In this document: positions 18,086-26,978 of the stretch, piece after piece
Position numbering within the stretch: the stretch's first letter is position 1
Layout of the letters: the number at the start of each line of letters is the position of its first letter
From: Methylorubrum sp. B1-46
GTDB lineage: Bacteria; Pseudomonadota; Alphaproteobacteria; Rhizobiales; Beijerinckiaceae
Assembly (NCBI RefSeq): GCF_021117295.1
Contig: NZ_CP088247.1
Location: forward strand, 2,681,001 to 2,745,000
Length of the DNA stretch: 64,000 nucleotides
Direction: 5' to 3'
Position numbers and translations under genes: made by a program
Notes under the pieces: model-generated
What the model was told of the DNA's origin: nothing
The model's input: the letters and a program-made list of their open reading frames with translations, nothing else
The model's database searches: none

Positions 18086-18847
18086 ATGCAGGCGGCCGAC
18101 ACCATCCAGACGGAGACGGATCTCCTCGCGCTCGCCGCGAACGAGAACGCGCGTCGCAGGCGGGCGCACGGGCGCGCGCGCCGTCACAGCGCGCAGGTGC
18201 GCACCCTGCGTCGGGTCATCCCCGTCGCCGCCGGCCTCGCCATGCTGGGCCTTGCGGGAATCGTGCTGTGGGGCCCGCTCTCCGGCAGCATCCCCAACGT
18301 CTCCATCGGCCCGATCAGCGTCTCGGGCACCAAGGTGACGATGGAGAACCCGCGCCTGTCCGGCTTCCGAAAGGGCGAGCGCGGCTACGAGGTGGTTGCC
18401 GACGCCGCGCAGCAGGACGTGCGCAAGCCCAGCATCATCGAGTTGCAGGCCATGAAGGGCCACGTCGCCACCGACGACAAGGGCGGCCGGGCCTACCTCC
18501 AGGCCCAGGGCGGCGTGTTCGATTCCACCCGCGAATCGCTCAACCTCGAGAACGACATCCGTCTCTGGACCGACAAGGGCGAGGAGATTCGGCTCTCGGT
18601 CGCCACCGTCGATTTCAAGACCGGCAGTCTGCGCTCCTCCAAGGCCGTCACCGTGACCGTCCCATCGGGCTCCATCGTCGCCGACAGCCTCGACGTGGTC
18701 GAGAGCGGCCGGGTTGTCTCCTTCGTCGGTCGCGTCCACGCCGTGTTCCACGGCGACGAGGCCGACGACAAGGAGACCAGTGCCAAGGTCGCCCTGCGGA
18801 CGGATCCGGAGCGCATCCACACCTCCGCGGCGGAACCCACGCGATGA
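18086..18847 (+). CDS. lptC: LPS export ABC transporter periplasmic protein LptC
   Basis: Bitopic inner-membrane protein that passes lipopolysaccharide from the LptBFG transporter to LptA. The ATG at 18086 gives 253 residues with a basic N-terminal tail (ENARRRRAHGRARRH), one membrane helix (VIPVAAGLAMLGLAGIVLW) and a beta-jellyroll periplasmic domain beginning VSISPIS-like (VSIGPISVSGTKVTMENPRL). The stop overlaps the ATG of lptA (ATGA). LptF and LptG are not in the window. Confidence 0.9.
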   Translation: MQAADTIQTETDLLALAANENARRRRAHGRARRHSAQVRTLRRVIPVAAGLAMLGLAGIVLWGPLSGSIPNVSIGPISVSGTKVTMENPRLSGFRKGERGYEVVADAAQQDVRKPSIIELQAMKGHVATDDKGGRAYLQAQGGVFDSTRESLNLENDIRLWTDKGEEIRLSVATVDFKTGSLRSSKAVTVTVPSGSIVADSLDVVESGRVVSFVGRVHAVFHGDEADDKETSAKVALRTDPERIHTSAAEPTR

Positions 18848-19581
18848 CGGCGCGTCTCGCCCCGGCGCTCGCCGCCGGCCTTGCTCTCCTGCTTGCCCTG
18901 CCTGCCGCCGCAGCGCAGGCGAGGGAAACGGTCAAGGAGACTGCAAAGGAGAAATCCGCGCCGCTCGGTACCGTTGGCGGCGGCAAGGGGCCGATCAAGA
19001 TCGATGCCGACCGGCTCGACGTGTTCGACAAGGAGAACAAGGCGATCTTCGCCGGCAATGTCGTGGCGGTGCAGGGCGAGAGCACGATCCGCTGCTCGGC
19101 CATGACGGTCCATTACAAGCGCGACAAGGACAAGGACCCGAACAAGGCTGCGACGAAGACGGAGGCCGAGGCGGCCGAGGACGCGAAGGCCAAGGCGGCG
19201 ATGGGCGGCAGCGGTATCCGCAAGGTCGAGTGCGCCGGCCCCGTCACCGTGGCGCAGAAGGATCAGGTCGCCACCGGTGACAACGCGGTGTTCGATCAGG
19301 AGGCCAAGCGCATCGTGCTAACCGGCAACGTCGTGCTCAGCCAATGCCAGAACGTCACCCGCGGCTCGCGGCTCGTCTACGACATGGCGACCGGCCGGGC
19401 GAACATGGACCCGGTGGCGGGCGGGCGCGTCTCGGCGATGTTCGTGCCCGGCGAGGGCGGTGAGAAGGGCGGGCAGGCCGGTGGGCAGCCGAAGGGCTGC
19501 ACCCAGCCGGCCATCGCGGCCAAGCCCGGTCCCAAGGCTGCCGACAAGCCGGCCGCGAAGACGCGGGCGCAGGCGAACTGA
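18844..19581 (+). CDS. lptA: LPS transport periplasmic protein LptA (OstA)
   Basis: Periplasmic bridge protein for LPS transport. It has 245 residues with a signal peptide (LAAGLALLLALPAAAAQARE) and an OstA-like beta-jellyroll. The repeating strands IKIDADRLDVFDKENKAIF, VVAVQGESTIRCSAMTVHY and GDNAVFDQEAKRIVLTGN are typical. A charged Lys/Asp/Glu/Ala insert of about 35 residues (DKDPNKAATKTEAEAAEDAK) sits between strands and the C-terminus is a Gly/Lys/Pro-rich tail, as often seen in Rhizobiales. Two bases separate it from lptB. Confidence 0.92.
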   Translation: MTARLAPALAAGLALLLALPAAAAQARETVKETAKEKSAPLGTVGGGKGPIKIDADRLDVFDKENKAIFAGNVVAVQGESTIRCSAMTVHYKRDKDKDPNKAATKTEAEAAEDAKAKAAMGGSGIRKVECAGPVTVAQKDQVATGDNAVFDQEAKRIVLTGNVVLSQCQNVTRGSRLVYDMATGRANMDPVAGGRVSAMFVPGEGGEKGGQAGGQPKGCTQPAIAAKPGPKAADKPAAKTRAQAN

Positions 19582-19583
19582 CC

Positions 19584-20468
19584 GTGGCGGAAGCCGGGAT
19601 GCCTGCAGGCGTGCCGCTGCGGGCGGTCGCCGAGCCGAGGCCGGCGGGCCGCGCCCGCAAGGGTTCATGGATCGGCCGCCTGTTCGGGCGCGGCGGGTCG
19701 GTGCCGCAGGCGGCGCCCGACGCGGCACTGGCCCAGGGCGGCGGACCGGGCGTGCTGCACGTGCGGGGCCTTCGCAAGAGCTACGGCGCGCGCACGGTCG
19801 TCCACGAGGCGGGGCTGACGGTCCACAACGGTGAGGCGGTGGGGCTGCTCGGGCCGAACGGCGCCGGCAAGACTACGATCTTCTACATGATCACCGGCCT
19901 CGTGCCGGCCGACCGCGGCTTCATCAGCCTCGACGGCATGGAGATCACCCACCTGCCGATGTACCAGCGCGCCCGGCTCGGCATCGGCTACCTGCCGCAG
20001 GAAGCGTCGATCTTCCGCGGCCTCTCGGTCGAGGACAACATCCGCGCCGTGCTGGAGGTGGCCGAGCCCGACCGCAAGGCCCGCGAGCGCAAGCTCGATT
20101 CCCTGCTCGAAGAGTTCGACATCGCCCGCCTGCGCAAATCGCCCTCGATCGCGCTGTCGGGCGGCGAGCGCCGCCGCTGCGAGATTGCCCGGGCGCTCGC
20201 CTCCTCGCCGACCTTCATGCTGCTCGACGAGCCGTTCGCCGGCATCGACCCCATCGCGGTTGGCGACATCCAGGATCTGGTCAAGCACCTGAAGCAGCGC
20301 GGCATCGGCGTGCTCATCACCGACCACAACGTTCGCGAGACGCTCGGCCTGATTGACCGCGCCTACATCGCCCATTCCGGCCGCATCCTCACCGAGGGCA
20401 CGCCCGAGCAGATCGTGGCCAACGAGGATGCCCGCCGGCTCTACCTTGGCGAGGATTTCCGGCTCTAG
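19584..20468 (+). CDS. lptB: LPS export ABC transporter ATP-binding protein LptB
   Basis: Cytoplasmic ATPase driving LPS extraction by LptFG. The GTG at 19584 gives 294 residues, about 50 longer than E. coli LptB; the extra N-terminus is Pro/Ala/Arg-rich with RKGSWIGRLFGRGG before the ABC domain starts near residue 55. Motifs: Walker A GPNGAGKTTIF (from residue 90), signature ALSGGERRR (about 191), Walker B FMLLDEPFAGID and switch histidine VLITDHNVRE. The gene lies in the lptC-lptA-lptB-rpoN order common in alphaproteobacteria. Confidence 0.95.
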   Translation: MAEAGMPAGVPLRAVAEPRPAGRARKGSWIGRLFGRGGSVPQAAPDAALAQGGGPGVLHVRGLRKSYGARTVVHEAGLTVHNGEAVGLLGPNGAGKTTIFYMITGLVPADRGFISLDGMEITHLPMYQRARLGIGYLPQEASIFRGLSVEDNIRAVLEVAEPDRKARERKLDSLLEEFDIARLRKSPSIALSGGERRRCEIARALASSPTFMLLDEPFAGIDPIAVGDIQDLVKHLKQRGIGVLITDHNVRETLGLIDRAYIAHSGRILTEGTPEQIVANEDARRLYLGEDFRL

Positions 20469-20846
20469 ACCGACTTTCCCGCACGGTTGAGACCGTCGGA
20501 TGCCTTCGATCGATCGCTCTTGCGACGATCCGAAGACGGTAACCGCGCCTGAACCACGCGCGTCGATGCCCAAGTCGCGGGCAAGGTTTTCTTGATCCTT
20601 GAAATGCAATCCATCGAATGAGTCTCGCGCCTTGCGTGTGGGAACTTCGCTCTGCGCGATCGGCGAAGGTCTGTGGCAAGGCTGCCCGCCGGAATGGATT
20701 TCAGGGTGCGGAGGCCAAACAGACTTTGACGGGCGGTTCCGATGGAGCTAGACCTAAACAAAGGAGAAGCAAAGAACGTGCCGATTGCGGCGCAGCTCGC
20801 GCCTGAGCTGCGATTCGTCAACTAATTCTGAGGGTTGGACGTCGAA
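20469..20846. other. lptB-rpoN intergenic region
   Basis: About 378 bases with no convincing gene; the short open frames on either strand lack domain features. It contains the candidate rpoN promoter near 20726-20754 and no obvious terminator after lptB, so some read-through from the lpt genes into rpoN is possible. Confidence 0.5.
20726..20754 (+). promoter_or_regulatory. Candidate sigma-70-type promoter of rpoN
   Basis: TTGACG (20726-20731), 17-base spacer, TAGACC (20749-20754), about 95 bases before the rpoN ATG. The -35 is good and the -10 partial; alphaproteobacterial -10 elements are often degenerate. Confidence 0.4.
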
Positions 20847-22382
20847 ATGAGTCTGCTGCAACGGCTCGAAATGCGCCAGGGTCAGGCCCTGGTGATGACG
20901 CCGCAACTGTTGCAGGCGATCAAGCTCCTGCAACTCTCGCAGCTCGATCTCACAGCCTATGTCGATGCCGAGCTGGAGCGCAATCCGCTTCTGGAGCGCG
21001 CCGAGGGCGAGGGCGCGCCGGAACGCGAGGCGCCGGAGGCGTCGGGCGAGGGTGAGTACGAGAGCGGCGACGGGGCCGAGCCCGAGGCGTGGCTCGCCTC
21101 CGACATGACGCCGAGCCGCAGTGAGATCGAGAGCGACCTCGACACGCGCCTCGACAACGTTTTCGCCGACGAGAACCCGGCTCCGCGGGAGATGGGGGCG
21201 GGCGACACGCTCTCGCTGACACCGGCCCCCTACGGCAATACCGGCGGCAGCTTCGACGGAGACCTTCCCGATTTCGAGTCGACGCTCACCGCCGAGACGT
21301 CCCTGCGCGAGCACCTCGCCGCGCAGCTCGACCTCGCGACGCAGAGCCCGTCCGACCGGCTGATCGGCAGCTTCCTCATCGATGCCGTGGACGATGCCGG
21401 CTACCTGCGCGAGGAGATCGACGGCGTGGCCGAGCGGCTCGGTGCCTCGCTCGACGACGTCGCCCGCGTCCTGAAGCTCGTCCAGACCTTCGACCCGCCC
21501 GGCGTGGCCGCCCGCGACCTCGCCGAGTGCCTCGCGATTCAGCTGCGCGAGCAGGACCGATTCGATCCGGCCATGCAGGCGCTGGTCTCGCGCCTCGACC
21601 TCGTGGCCAAGCGCGACTTTCCGGCCCTGCGCCGCCTGTGCGGCGTGGACGACGAGGACCTCGTCGAGATGCTGTCCGAGATCCGCCGACTCGATCCGAA
21701 ACCCGGCCGGGCCTTCGGCACGCACGCCGTCGAGGTGCTCGTGCCCGACGTGTTCGTCCGGGCCGCGCCGGACGGCTCCTGGCTGGTGGAACTCAACTCG
21801 GAGGCGCTGCCTCGGGTCCTGGTCAACCAGAGCTACTATGCCCGCGTCTCGAAGGGCGCCGTGGCGGACGGCGACAAGGCGTTCCTGTCCGAGTGTCTGC
21901 AGACCGCCAACTGGCTCACCCGCAGCCTGGAGCAGCGGGCGCGCACGATCCTCAAGGTCGCCACCGAGATCGTGCGCCAGCAGGACGCCTTCTTCCTGCA
22001 CGGCGTTGCCCATCTGCGCCCGCTGAACCTCAAGACGGTCGCCGAGGCGATCGGCATGCACGAATCGACCGTCTCGCGGGTCACCTCCAACAAGTCGATC
22101 GGCACCAGCCGCGGCACCCTGGAGATGAAGTACTTCTTCACCGCCGCGATTCCGGGCGCGGCGGGCGCGGCGGCCCATTCCTCGGAGGCCGTGCGGCACC
22201 GCATCAAGCAGCTCGTGGATGCGGAAGCCGCCGACGTCCTGTCCGACGACGCGCTGGTGCAGCGCTTGCGCGACGAGGGTGTCGACATCGCCCGCCGCAC
22301 CGTCGCGAAGTACCGCGAGTCGCTGCGCATTCCCTCGTCGATCGACCGCCGCCGCGCGAAAATGGCGACTGCCGCCCGATGA
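20847..22382 (+). CDS. rpoN: RNA polymerase sigma-54 factor RpoN
   Basis: Alternative sigma factor for -24/-12 promoters that require AAA+ activators; in Rhizobiales it controls nitrogen and other functions. The ATG at 20847 gives 511 residues. Region I is MSLLQRLEMRQGQALVMTPQ with the Gln/Leu-rich QLLQAIKLLQLSQLDL; region II is acidic (about 50-130); the core-binding and DNA-binding domains follow, and the RpoN box ARRTVAKYRE sits at about 482-491. A TTG four codons upstream is in frame but unlikely. Confidence 0.97.
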   Translation: MSLLQRLEMRQGQALVMTPQLLQAIKLLQLSQLDLTAYVDAELERNPLLERAEGEGAPEREAPEASGEGEYESGDGAEPEAWLASDMTPSRSEIESDLDTRLDNVFADENPAPREMGAGDTLSLTPAPYGNTGGSFDGDLPDFESTLTAETSLREHLAAQLDLATQSPSDRLIGSFLIDAVDDAGYLREEIDGVAERLGASLDDVARVLKLVQTFDPPGVAARDLAECLAIQLREQDRFDPAMQALVSRLDLVAKRDFPALRRLCGVDDEDLVEMLSEIRRLDPKPGRAFGTHAVEVLVPDVFVRAAPDGSWLVELNSEALPRVLVNQSYYARVSKGAVADGDKAFLSECLQTANWLTRSLEQRARTILKVATEIVRQQDAFFLHGVAHLRPLNLKTVAEAIGMHESTVSRVTSNKSIGTSRGTLEMKYFFTAAIPGAAGAAAHSSEAVRHRIKQLVDAEAADVLSDDALVQRLRDEGVDIARRTVAKYRESLRIPSSIDRRRAKMATAAR

Positions 22383-22433
22383 CACCGGGCGCGGCGCGGC
22401 TACGTGAAAGCCTTGCGCCGGCTCGACTTCGCG

Positions 22434-22462
22434 TTGACTTGCCCCGTCCCCCTTTCTAACTC
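22434..22462 (+). promoter_or_regulatory. Candidate promoter of hpf
   Basis: TTGACT (22434-22439), 17-base spacer, TAACTC (22457-22462), 32 bases before the hpf start. It would let hpf be transcribed independently of rpoN. Confidence 0.5.
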
Positions 22463-22494
22463 TCGAAGCCCTCGGGAGAAAAGCGGAGACGTCG

Positions 22495-23106
22495 ATGGCA
22501 GGTTTGCGGGTGACGGGGCATGGCCTCGATCTCGGTACGGCCCTTCGAAGCCGAGTCGAAGACCGCATGGCGGCGACGCTTTCGAAGTATCTCGACCCGC
22601 ATATGAGTGGCACCTGCACCGGGCATGTGACCCTGCGGCGCGACGGCACCGCCTACCGCACCGATTGCGTGCTGCACCTTGTCACCGGGCTGACGTTGGA
22701 AGCCTCGGGCGCCGCGCACGACGTGCATGCGAGCTTCGAGCAGACCGCCGACAAGCTCGAAAAGCGCCTGCGCCGCTACAAGCACAAGCTCAAGGGGCAC
22801 AACGCGCCGAGCCATAACGGGGCGGATATCGAGGCGGCCTACGCTGTCTTCGCCGCGCCCGACGACGAGGTCGATGACGAACTGGTCGACCCGGCCGACA
22901 CGGAGGAGGGCGACCACCCCCCGGTGGTGGCCGAGAGCACCCGCACCCTCAAGCGCCAGTCCGTCAGCGAGGCGGTCACTGCCCTCGACATGACCGGCGC
23001 CCCGGTCGTCGTCTTCGTTCACGCTGGCACCGGGCGCATCAACGTCGTATATCGGCGCAGTGACGGCGCGATCGGCTGGGTCGATCCGCCCGCCGATCGA
23101 GGGTGA
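22495..23106 (+). CDS. hpf: Ribosome hibernation-promoting factor, long form
   Basis: Binds and dimerises 70S ribosomes in stationary phase. It is 203 residues, so it is the long form: an N-terminal YfiA/HPF domain (residues 1-105, LRVTGHGLDLGTALRSRVED), an acidic linker (DDEVDDELVDPADTEEGD) and a C-terminal dimerisation domain (about 140-195, ESTRTLKRQSVSEAVTALDM). It sits between rpoN and ptsN as in many proteobacteria. Confidence 0.94.
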   Translation: MAGLRVTGHGLDLGTALRSRVEDRMAATLSKYLDPHMSGTCTGHVTLRRDGTAYRTDCVLHLVTGLTLEASGAAHDVHASFEQTADKLEKRLRRYKHKLKGHNAPSHNGADIEAAYAVFAAPDDEVDDELVDPADTEEGDHPPVVAESTRTLKRQSVSEAVTALDMTGAPVVVFVHAGTGRINVVYRRSDGAIGWVDPPADRG

Positions 23107-23301
23107 GGCACGGCCCCGTTTCGGGGCATCTCGGGCGTGGACCTGAATGTCGCTCACGAAGGCTCCGGCCCCGGCCGGAGCCTGGACTTCCGGGTTCCGG
23201 AAGGCGTGGACGACACTCTGTCGGGGCCGGCTGGCTCCGGAAACCGTGCATGGGAACGCGGGACCATCGGATGGATCCCGCCGACGAGGCGTTTAGTTTT
23301 C

Positions 23302-23769
23302 ATGCCGATGCTCGAATTCCTGAACCCGGACTCGGTCGTCTCTGCCTTGCGCGTGCGGGACAAGAAGCACGTGCTGCAGGAGCTGGCGGCCCAGGCCGCC
23401 CGCCGCCTGCCGGGCCTGTCCGACCGGGACATCTTCGAGACCCTGCTTCAGCGCGAGCGCCTGGGATCCACCGGCATCGGTGACGGCGTGGCCATTCCCC
23501 ACGGCAAGCTCGCGCAGCTCGACCGGCTGTTCGGCCTCGTTGCCCGGCTGGAGAAGCCTGTGGATTTCGACGCCCTCGACGGTCAGCCCGTCGATGTCGC
23601 CTTCCTGCTGCTCGCCCCCGAGACCGCCGGAGCCGATCATCTTAAGGCGCTGGCCCAGGTCGCCCGGCTCCTGCGCGAGCCCGGCATGCTGGAGCGCATC
23701 CGCAGCGCCCGCGATGCGACCGCCCTCTACGTCCTGCTGGCCAACGGCCCGACGACGCAGGCTGCCTGA
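23302..23769 (+). CDS. ptsN: Nitrogen-PTS EIIA component PtsN
   Basis: Regulatory phosphocarrier of the PTS-Ntr system, which adjusts potassium uptake, nitrogen and envelope functions according to its phosphorylation state. The frame runs from 23137, but ATG 23302 (MPMLEFLNPDSVV) matches the family start and gives 155 residues. The phosphorylated histidine is His67 in GDGVAIPHGKL. It is separated from hpf by 195 bases that contain GC-rich inverted repeats, including a 10-base stem at 23161-23182. Confidence 0.92.
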   Translation: MPMLEFLNPDSVVSALRVRDKKHVLQELAAQAARRLPGLSDRDIFETLLQRERLGSTGIGDGVAIPHGKLAQLDRLFGLVARLEKPVDFDALDGQPVDVAFLLLAPETAGADHLKALAQVARLLREPGMLERIRSARDATALYVLLANGPTTQAA

Positions 23770-23771
23770 CC

Positions 23772-24101
23772 ATGAACCTGTTTTGTCCGCGCGCCGCCCT
23801 CGTTCTGGCGGCGCTCCTCACGCCCGGCAGCCTCCAAGCCCAGGGCGAGGCGGCCTGTGCCCGCGACGTGTTGGTGGCCGGCTCAATGCAGCGGCAGGCC
23901 ATCGAGCAGCTCGAAGGCGGGGGCGAGGACGAGGCGAGCCTGTGTCGCGTCTGGCGCCGCCATATCGAGACCATGCGCCGGATCGCGGGTGTCTACGGCC
24001 GATGCCTGTCCGGCCCGGAGCGGACCGAGCGCCTCTCCCAGGTCCAAACCTCGGAGAAGGAGTTCGCGGGCCTCGTGCGCAGCCGCTGCCGCGGGATGTA
24101 A
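23772..24101 (+). CDS. Small secreted protein of unknown function
   Basis: Not recognised. The 109-residue product begins with a signal peptide (FCPRAALVLAALLTPGSLQA) and the mature part has four cysteines (in AACARD, SLCRVW, GRCLSG and SRCRGM), consistent with two disulfides in a small helical periplasmic protein. The ATG is two bases after the ptsN stop, so it is probably co-transcribed. Ordinary codon usage and the intact signal peptide support a real gene. Confidence 0.7.
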   Translation: MNLFCPRAALVLAALLTPGSLQAQGEAACARDVLVAGSMQRQAIEQLEGGGEDEASLCRVWRRHIETMRRIAGVYGRCLSGPERTERLSQVQTSEKEFAGLVRSRCRGM

Positions 24102-24137
24102 GCGCGAGCGCGGCTGTTCGCGCCGTGCAATTCGTGC

Positions 24138-25226
24138 ATGATCGAGGCAACCGCCCGTGAGCCTCGTCCGGGCCCCTCCGGTCCGGAATCTGACTCAGCC
24201 GTGCCTCCCTTTCCCTTCACTGCCATCGTCGCTCAGGAGGAGATGAAGCGGGCGCTGCTGATTGCGGCGGTCGATCCCTCCATCGGCGGGGTCCTGATCT
24301 TCGGCGATCGCGGCACCGGCAAGTCCACGGCCGTGCGGGCGCTCGCGGCGCTGCTGCCGAAGATCTCGGCGGTGGCCGGCTGCCCCTATTCCTGCGCGCC
24401 CGACAGCCCTGCCGAGGCCTGTCCGCACTGCGCCGGGCAGAGAGGGCCGGGGAGGGTGAAGACCCACATGATCCCGGTGCCGGTGGTCGATCTGCCCCTC
24501 GGCGCCACAGAGGACCGGGTGGTGGGCGCCCTCGATCTGGAGCGGGCCCTGACGCGGGGCGAGAAGGCGTTCCAGCCGGGCCTGCTGGCGCGGGCCAATC
24601 GCGGCTTCCTCTACATCGACGAGGCGAACCTTTTGGAGGACCATCTCGTGGACCTCCTGCTCGACGTCGCGGCCTCGGGCGTCAACACGGTGGAGCGCGA
24701 GGGCCTGTCGCTGCGCCATCCGGCGCGCTTCGTGCTCGTCGGGAGTGGCAACCCGGAGGAGGGCGAACTGCGCCCGCAGCTCCTCGACCGCTTCGGTCTG
24801 GCCTGCGAGGTGACAACTCCGACCGATATCGCCACCCGCATTGAGGTGGTGCGGCGGCGCGACGCCTACGAGCGCGACGGCGAGGGGTTCTGCGCCGCGC
24901 AAGGAAGGGCGGAGAAGGCGCTGCAGAAGACGATTCTGACCGCCCGCACGCGCCTCGGCGGCGTCAGCGTGCCCGGCGCGGTGCTGGAGAGCGCCGCCCG
25001 GCTCTGCCTCGCGCTGGGCACCGACGGCCTGCGCGGTGAACTCACCCTGATGCGCACGGCGCGCGCGCTCGCGGCTCTCGACGGGGCCGATGTCGTCACG
25101 GTCGCGCATCTGCGGCAGGTGGCACCGAGCGCGCTGCGTCACCGCCTGCGCCGCAGCCCGCTCGACGAGTCGGGCTCCACGGCGCGCGTGGCGCGGGCCG
25201 TGGAGGAGGTGTTGGGACCGGCGTAA
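24138..25226 (+). CDS. bchI: Magnesium chelatase ATPase subunit BchI
   Basis: AAA+ subunit of the enzyme that inserts Mg into protoporphyrin IX, the first committed step to bacteriochlorophyll. The 362-residue product has Walker A GDRGTGKSTAVRAL, the BchI cysteine cluster CPYSCAP and CPHCAG, Walker B region GFLYIDEANLLEDHLVD, and sensor segment VGSGNPEEGELRPQLLDRFG. A GTG near 24200 would give a start closer to PFPFTAIVAQEEM, typical of BchI. Unusually, bchD and bchO are not adjacent. Confidence 0.85.
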   Translation: MIEATAREPRPGPSGPESDSAVPPFPFTAIVAQEEMKRALLIAAVDPSIGGVLIFGDRGTGKSTAVRALAALLPKISAVAGCPYSCAPDSPAEACPHCAGQRGPGRVKTHMIPVPVVDLPLGATEDRVVGALDLERALTRGEKAFQPGLLARANRGFLYIDEANLLEDHLVDLLLDVAASGVNTVEREGLSLRHPARFVLVGSGNPEEGELRPQLLDRFGLACEVTTPTDIATRIEVVRRRDAYERDGEGFCAAQGRAEKALQKTILTARTRLGGVSVPGAVLESAARLCLALGTDGLRGELTLMRTARALAALDGADVVTVAHLRQVAPSALRHRLRRSPLDESGSTARVARAVEEVLGPA

Positions 25227-25312
25227 GGCTCAGAGTGCCTCACTAAACTCCCGATCACCGGCCCATTCTCACTCTTTAGACGACCGCGCAGCGGGGGTGT
25301 TGTGAAGGACGC

Positions 25313-25951
25313 TCAGTCGTCCTGGTCGATGTCCTTGTCGAGGATCAGCTTCGACTCGACCGTGGTGTCGGACTTGAGCCGGTAGACCAGCGGGATGCCC
25401 GTAGCGATCTCCAGGCTGGCAATGGTCTTGGTGGTCATGCCGTCGAGCACCATGACCAGCGCTCGCAGCGAATTGCCGTGGGCCGCCACCAGCACCCGCT
25501 CGCCCGACATGACGCGCGGCAGGATCGTCTGGATGTAGTAGGGCAGCACCCGCGCGGCGGTGTCCTTCAGGCTCTCGCCGCCGGGCGGAGGCACGTCGTA
25601 AGAGCGGCGCCACTCATGGACCTGCGCGTCGCCCCATCGCTCGCGGGCATCGTCCTTGTTGAGGCCGGAGAGGTCGCCGTAATCGCGCTCGTTCAGCGCC
25701 TCGTTGCGGATCGTCTCAAGGCTTCCCTGGCCCATCTCCTCGAGGATCAGCGCGCAGGTGTTCTGAGCACGCCGCAGGTTCGAGGTGAAAGCCACGTCGA
25801 ATTGGGTGCCCTGGGCCTTGAGCCAGCGCCCGGCCCGGCGGGCTTCGGCGACGCCGAGTTCCGTCAGCTCCGGATCGCGCCAGCCGGTGAACAGCTTTTT
25901 CAGGTTCCACTCGCTCTGGCCGTGCCGAGCGAGGACGAGCAGGCGCTCCAT
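25313..25951 (-). CDS. gpmA: 2,3-bisphosphoglycerate-dependent phosphoglycerate mutase
   Basis: Interconverts 3- and 2-phosphoglycerate in glycolysis/gluconeogenesis. It has 212 residues, with the histidine phosphatase motif [20 protein letters not shown] (His10 is the phosphorylated residue) and [19 protein letters not shown] near residue 150 carrying the second histidine. It follows dapB on the same strand after 144 bases, a conserved order in Rhizobiales. It is convergent with bchI. Confidence 0.95.
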   Translation of the reverse strand: MERLLVLARHGQSEWNLKKLFTGWRDPELTELGVAEARRAGRWLKAQGTQFDVAFTSNLRRAQNTCALILEEMGQGSLETIRNEALNERDYGDLSGLNKDDARERWGDAQVHEWRRSYDVPPPGGESLKDTAARVLPYYIQTILPRVMSGERVLVAAHGNSLRALVMVLDGMTTKTIASLEIATGIPLVYRLKSDTTVESKLILDKDIDQDD

Positions 25952-26095
25952 GGGACGGGTCTCTCCGGAGATGGTCGAGACGAGGCCGCCGCATCACGGC
26001 ACCTCGCGATCATGGGCCGGGCCTCTACCAGAGGCGGCGACGCCTCCCAAGCCTAAGCCTGACGTTCCACCAGATTCGTTATTCGGAACGCGTGT

Positions 26096-26899
26096 CTAAT
26101 CCCGCAGTCCCAGCACGTCGTCCATGCCGTAGAGGCCCGGCGGCTGGTCGAACGCCCATTGCGCCGCCCGCACGGCGCCGCGGGCGAAGATCCCCCGGTC
26201 CTCGGCGTGGTGGGAGAGGGTGATCCGCTCGGAGGGGCCGGCGAAGATTACGCTGTGGTCGCCCACCACCGAGCCACCGCGCAGGGTGGCGAAGCCGATA
26301 TCGCCGGGCCGGCGTGCGCCGGTATGGCCGTCGCGGGTCGAGACCCGGGTCTCGGCCAGTGACACCCGGCGCCCTTCCGCCGCCGCCTCGCCGAGCAGCA
26401 GCGCCGTGCCCGAGGGGGCATCGACCTTCATGCGGTGGTGCATCTCCAGCACTTCGATGTCGAACGCCTCGCCCAAGGTCGCGGCGACCTTGCGCACGAG
26501 GCCCGCCAGCAGGTTCACGCCGAGCGACATGTTCCCTGAGCGCACGATGCGGGCGTGGTAGCTCGCCGCCTCCAGCCGCTTCAGGTCGTCCGGCGAGAGG
26601 CCCGTGGTGCCGACGACGTGAACGATGCGGGCCTGCGCGGCGAGTTCGGCAAAGGCGACCGTCGCGGCCGGGGCGGTGAAGTCCAGCACCCCGTCGGCGG
26701 CCACGAACAGCGAGAGCGGATCGTCGCTCACGCTCACGCCGAGATCACCGATCCCGGCCAGACGGCCGGCATCCTGGCCGAGAGCGGGCGAGCCCGCGCG
26801 CTCGACCGCGCCGTGCAGCGTGCAGCCCTCGGCCTCGGCGACCGCCCGGATCAGCATCCGCCCCATGCGCCCCTCGGCGCCGACAACGACGAGCTTCAT
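26096..26899 (-). CDS. dapB: 4-hydroxy-tetrahydrodipicolinate reductase
   Basis: NAD(P)H-dependent step of the diaminopimelate/lysine pathway. The 267-residue product has the dinucleotide-binding motif [16 protein letters not shown] at the N-terminus, DGVLDFTAP and [11 protein letters not shown] in the middle, and the DapB signature [20 protein letters not shown], in which the His pair and Lys are catalytic. Confidence 0.96.
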   Translation of the reverse strand: MKLVVVGAEGRMGRMLIRAVAEAEGCTLHGAVERAGSPALGQDAGRLAGIGDLGVSVSDDPLSLFVAADGVLDFTAPAATVAFAELAAQARIVHVVGTTGLSPDDLKRLEAASYHARIVRSGNMSLGVNLLAGLVRKVAATLGEAFDIEVLEMHHRMKVDAPSGTALLLGEAAAEGRRVSLAETRVSTRDGHTGARRPGDIGFATLRGGSVVGDHSVIFAGPSERITLSHHAEDRGIFARGAVRAAQWAFDQPPGLYGMDDVLGLRD

Positions 26900-26978
26900 G
26901 ATGGTCGACTTCCCGTTCCGATAGGTGGCCGGCTGCCGCCTCGCGCGTCTCGTTCGACAAGGGCGGCCATTGTGCTGT

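Noticed and set aside
23161..23182. Perfect 10-base stem GGCTCCGGCC/GGCCGGAGCC before ptsN as a terminator or regulator.
   Set aside because: Loop is only two bases and no T tract follows; could be a weak structure affecting ptsN translation but evidence is lacking.
24138..25226. Assignment of the chelatase AAA+ gene as cobalt chelatase CobS.
   Set aside because: The cysteine cluster CPYSCAP/CPHCAG and the segment order fit BchI; CobS lacks this cluster and has a different N-terminus.
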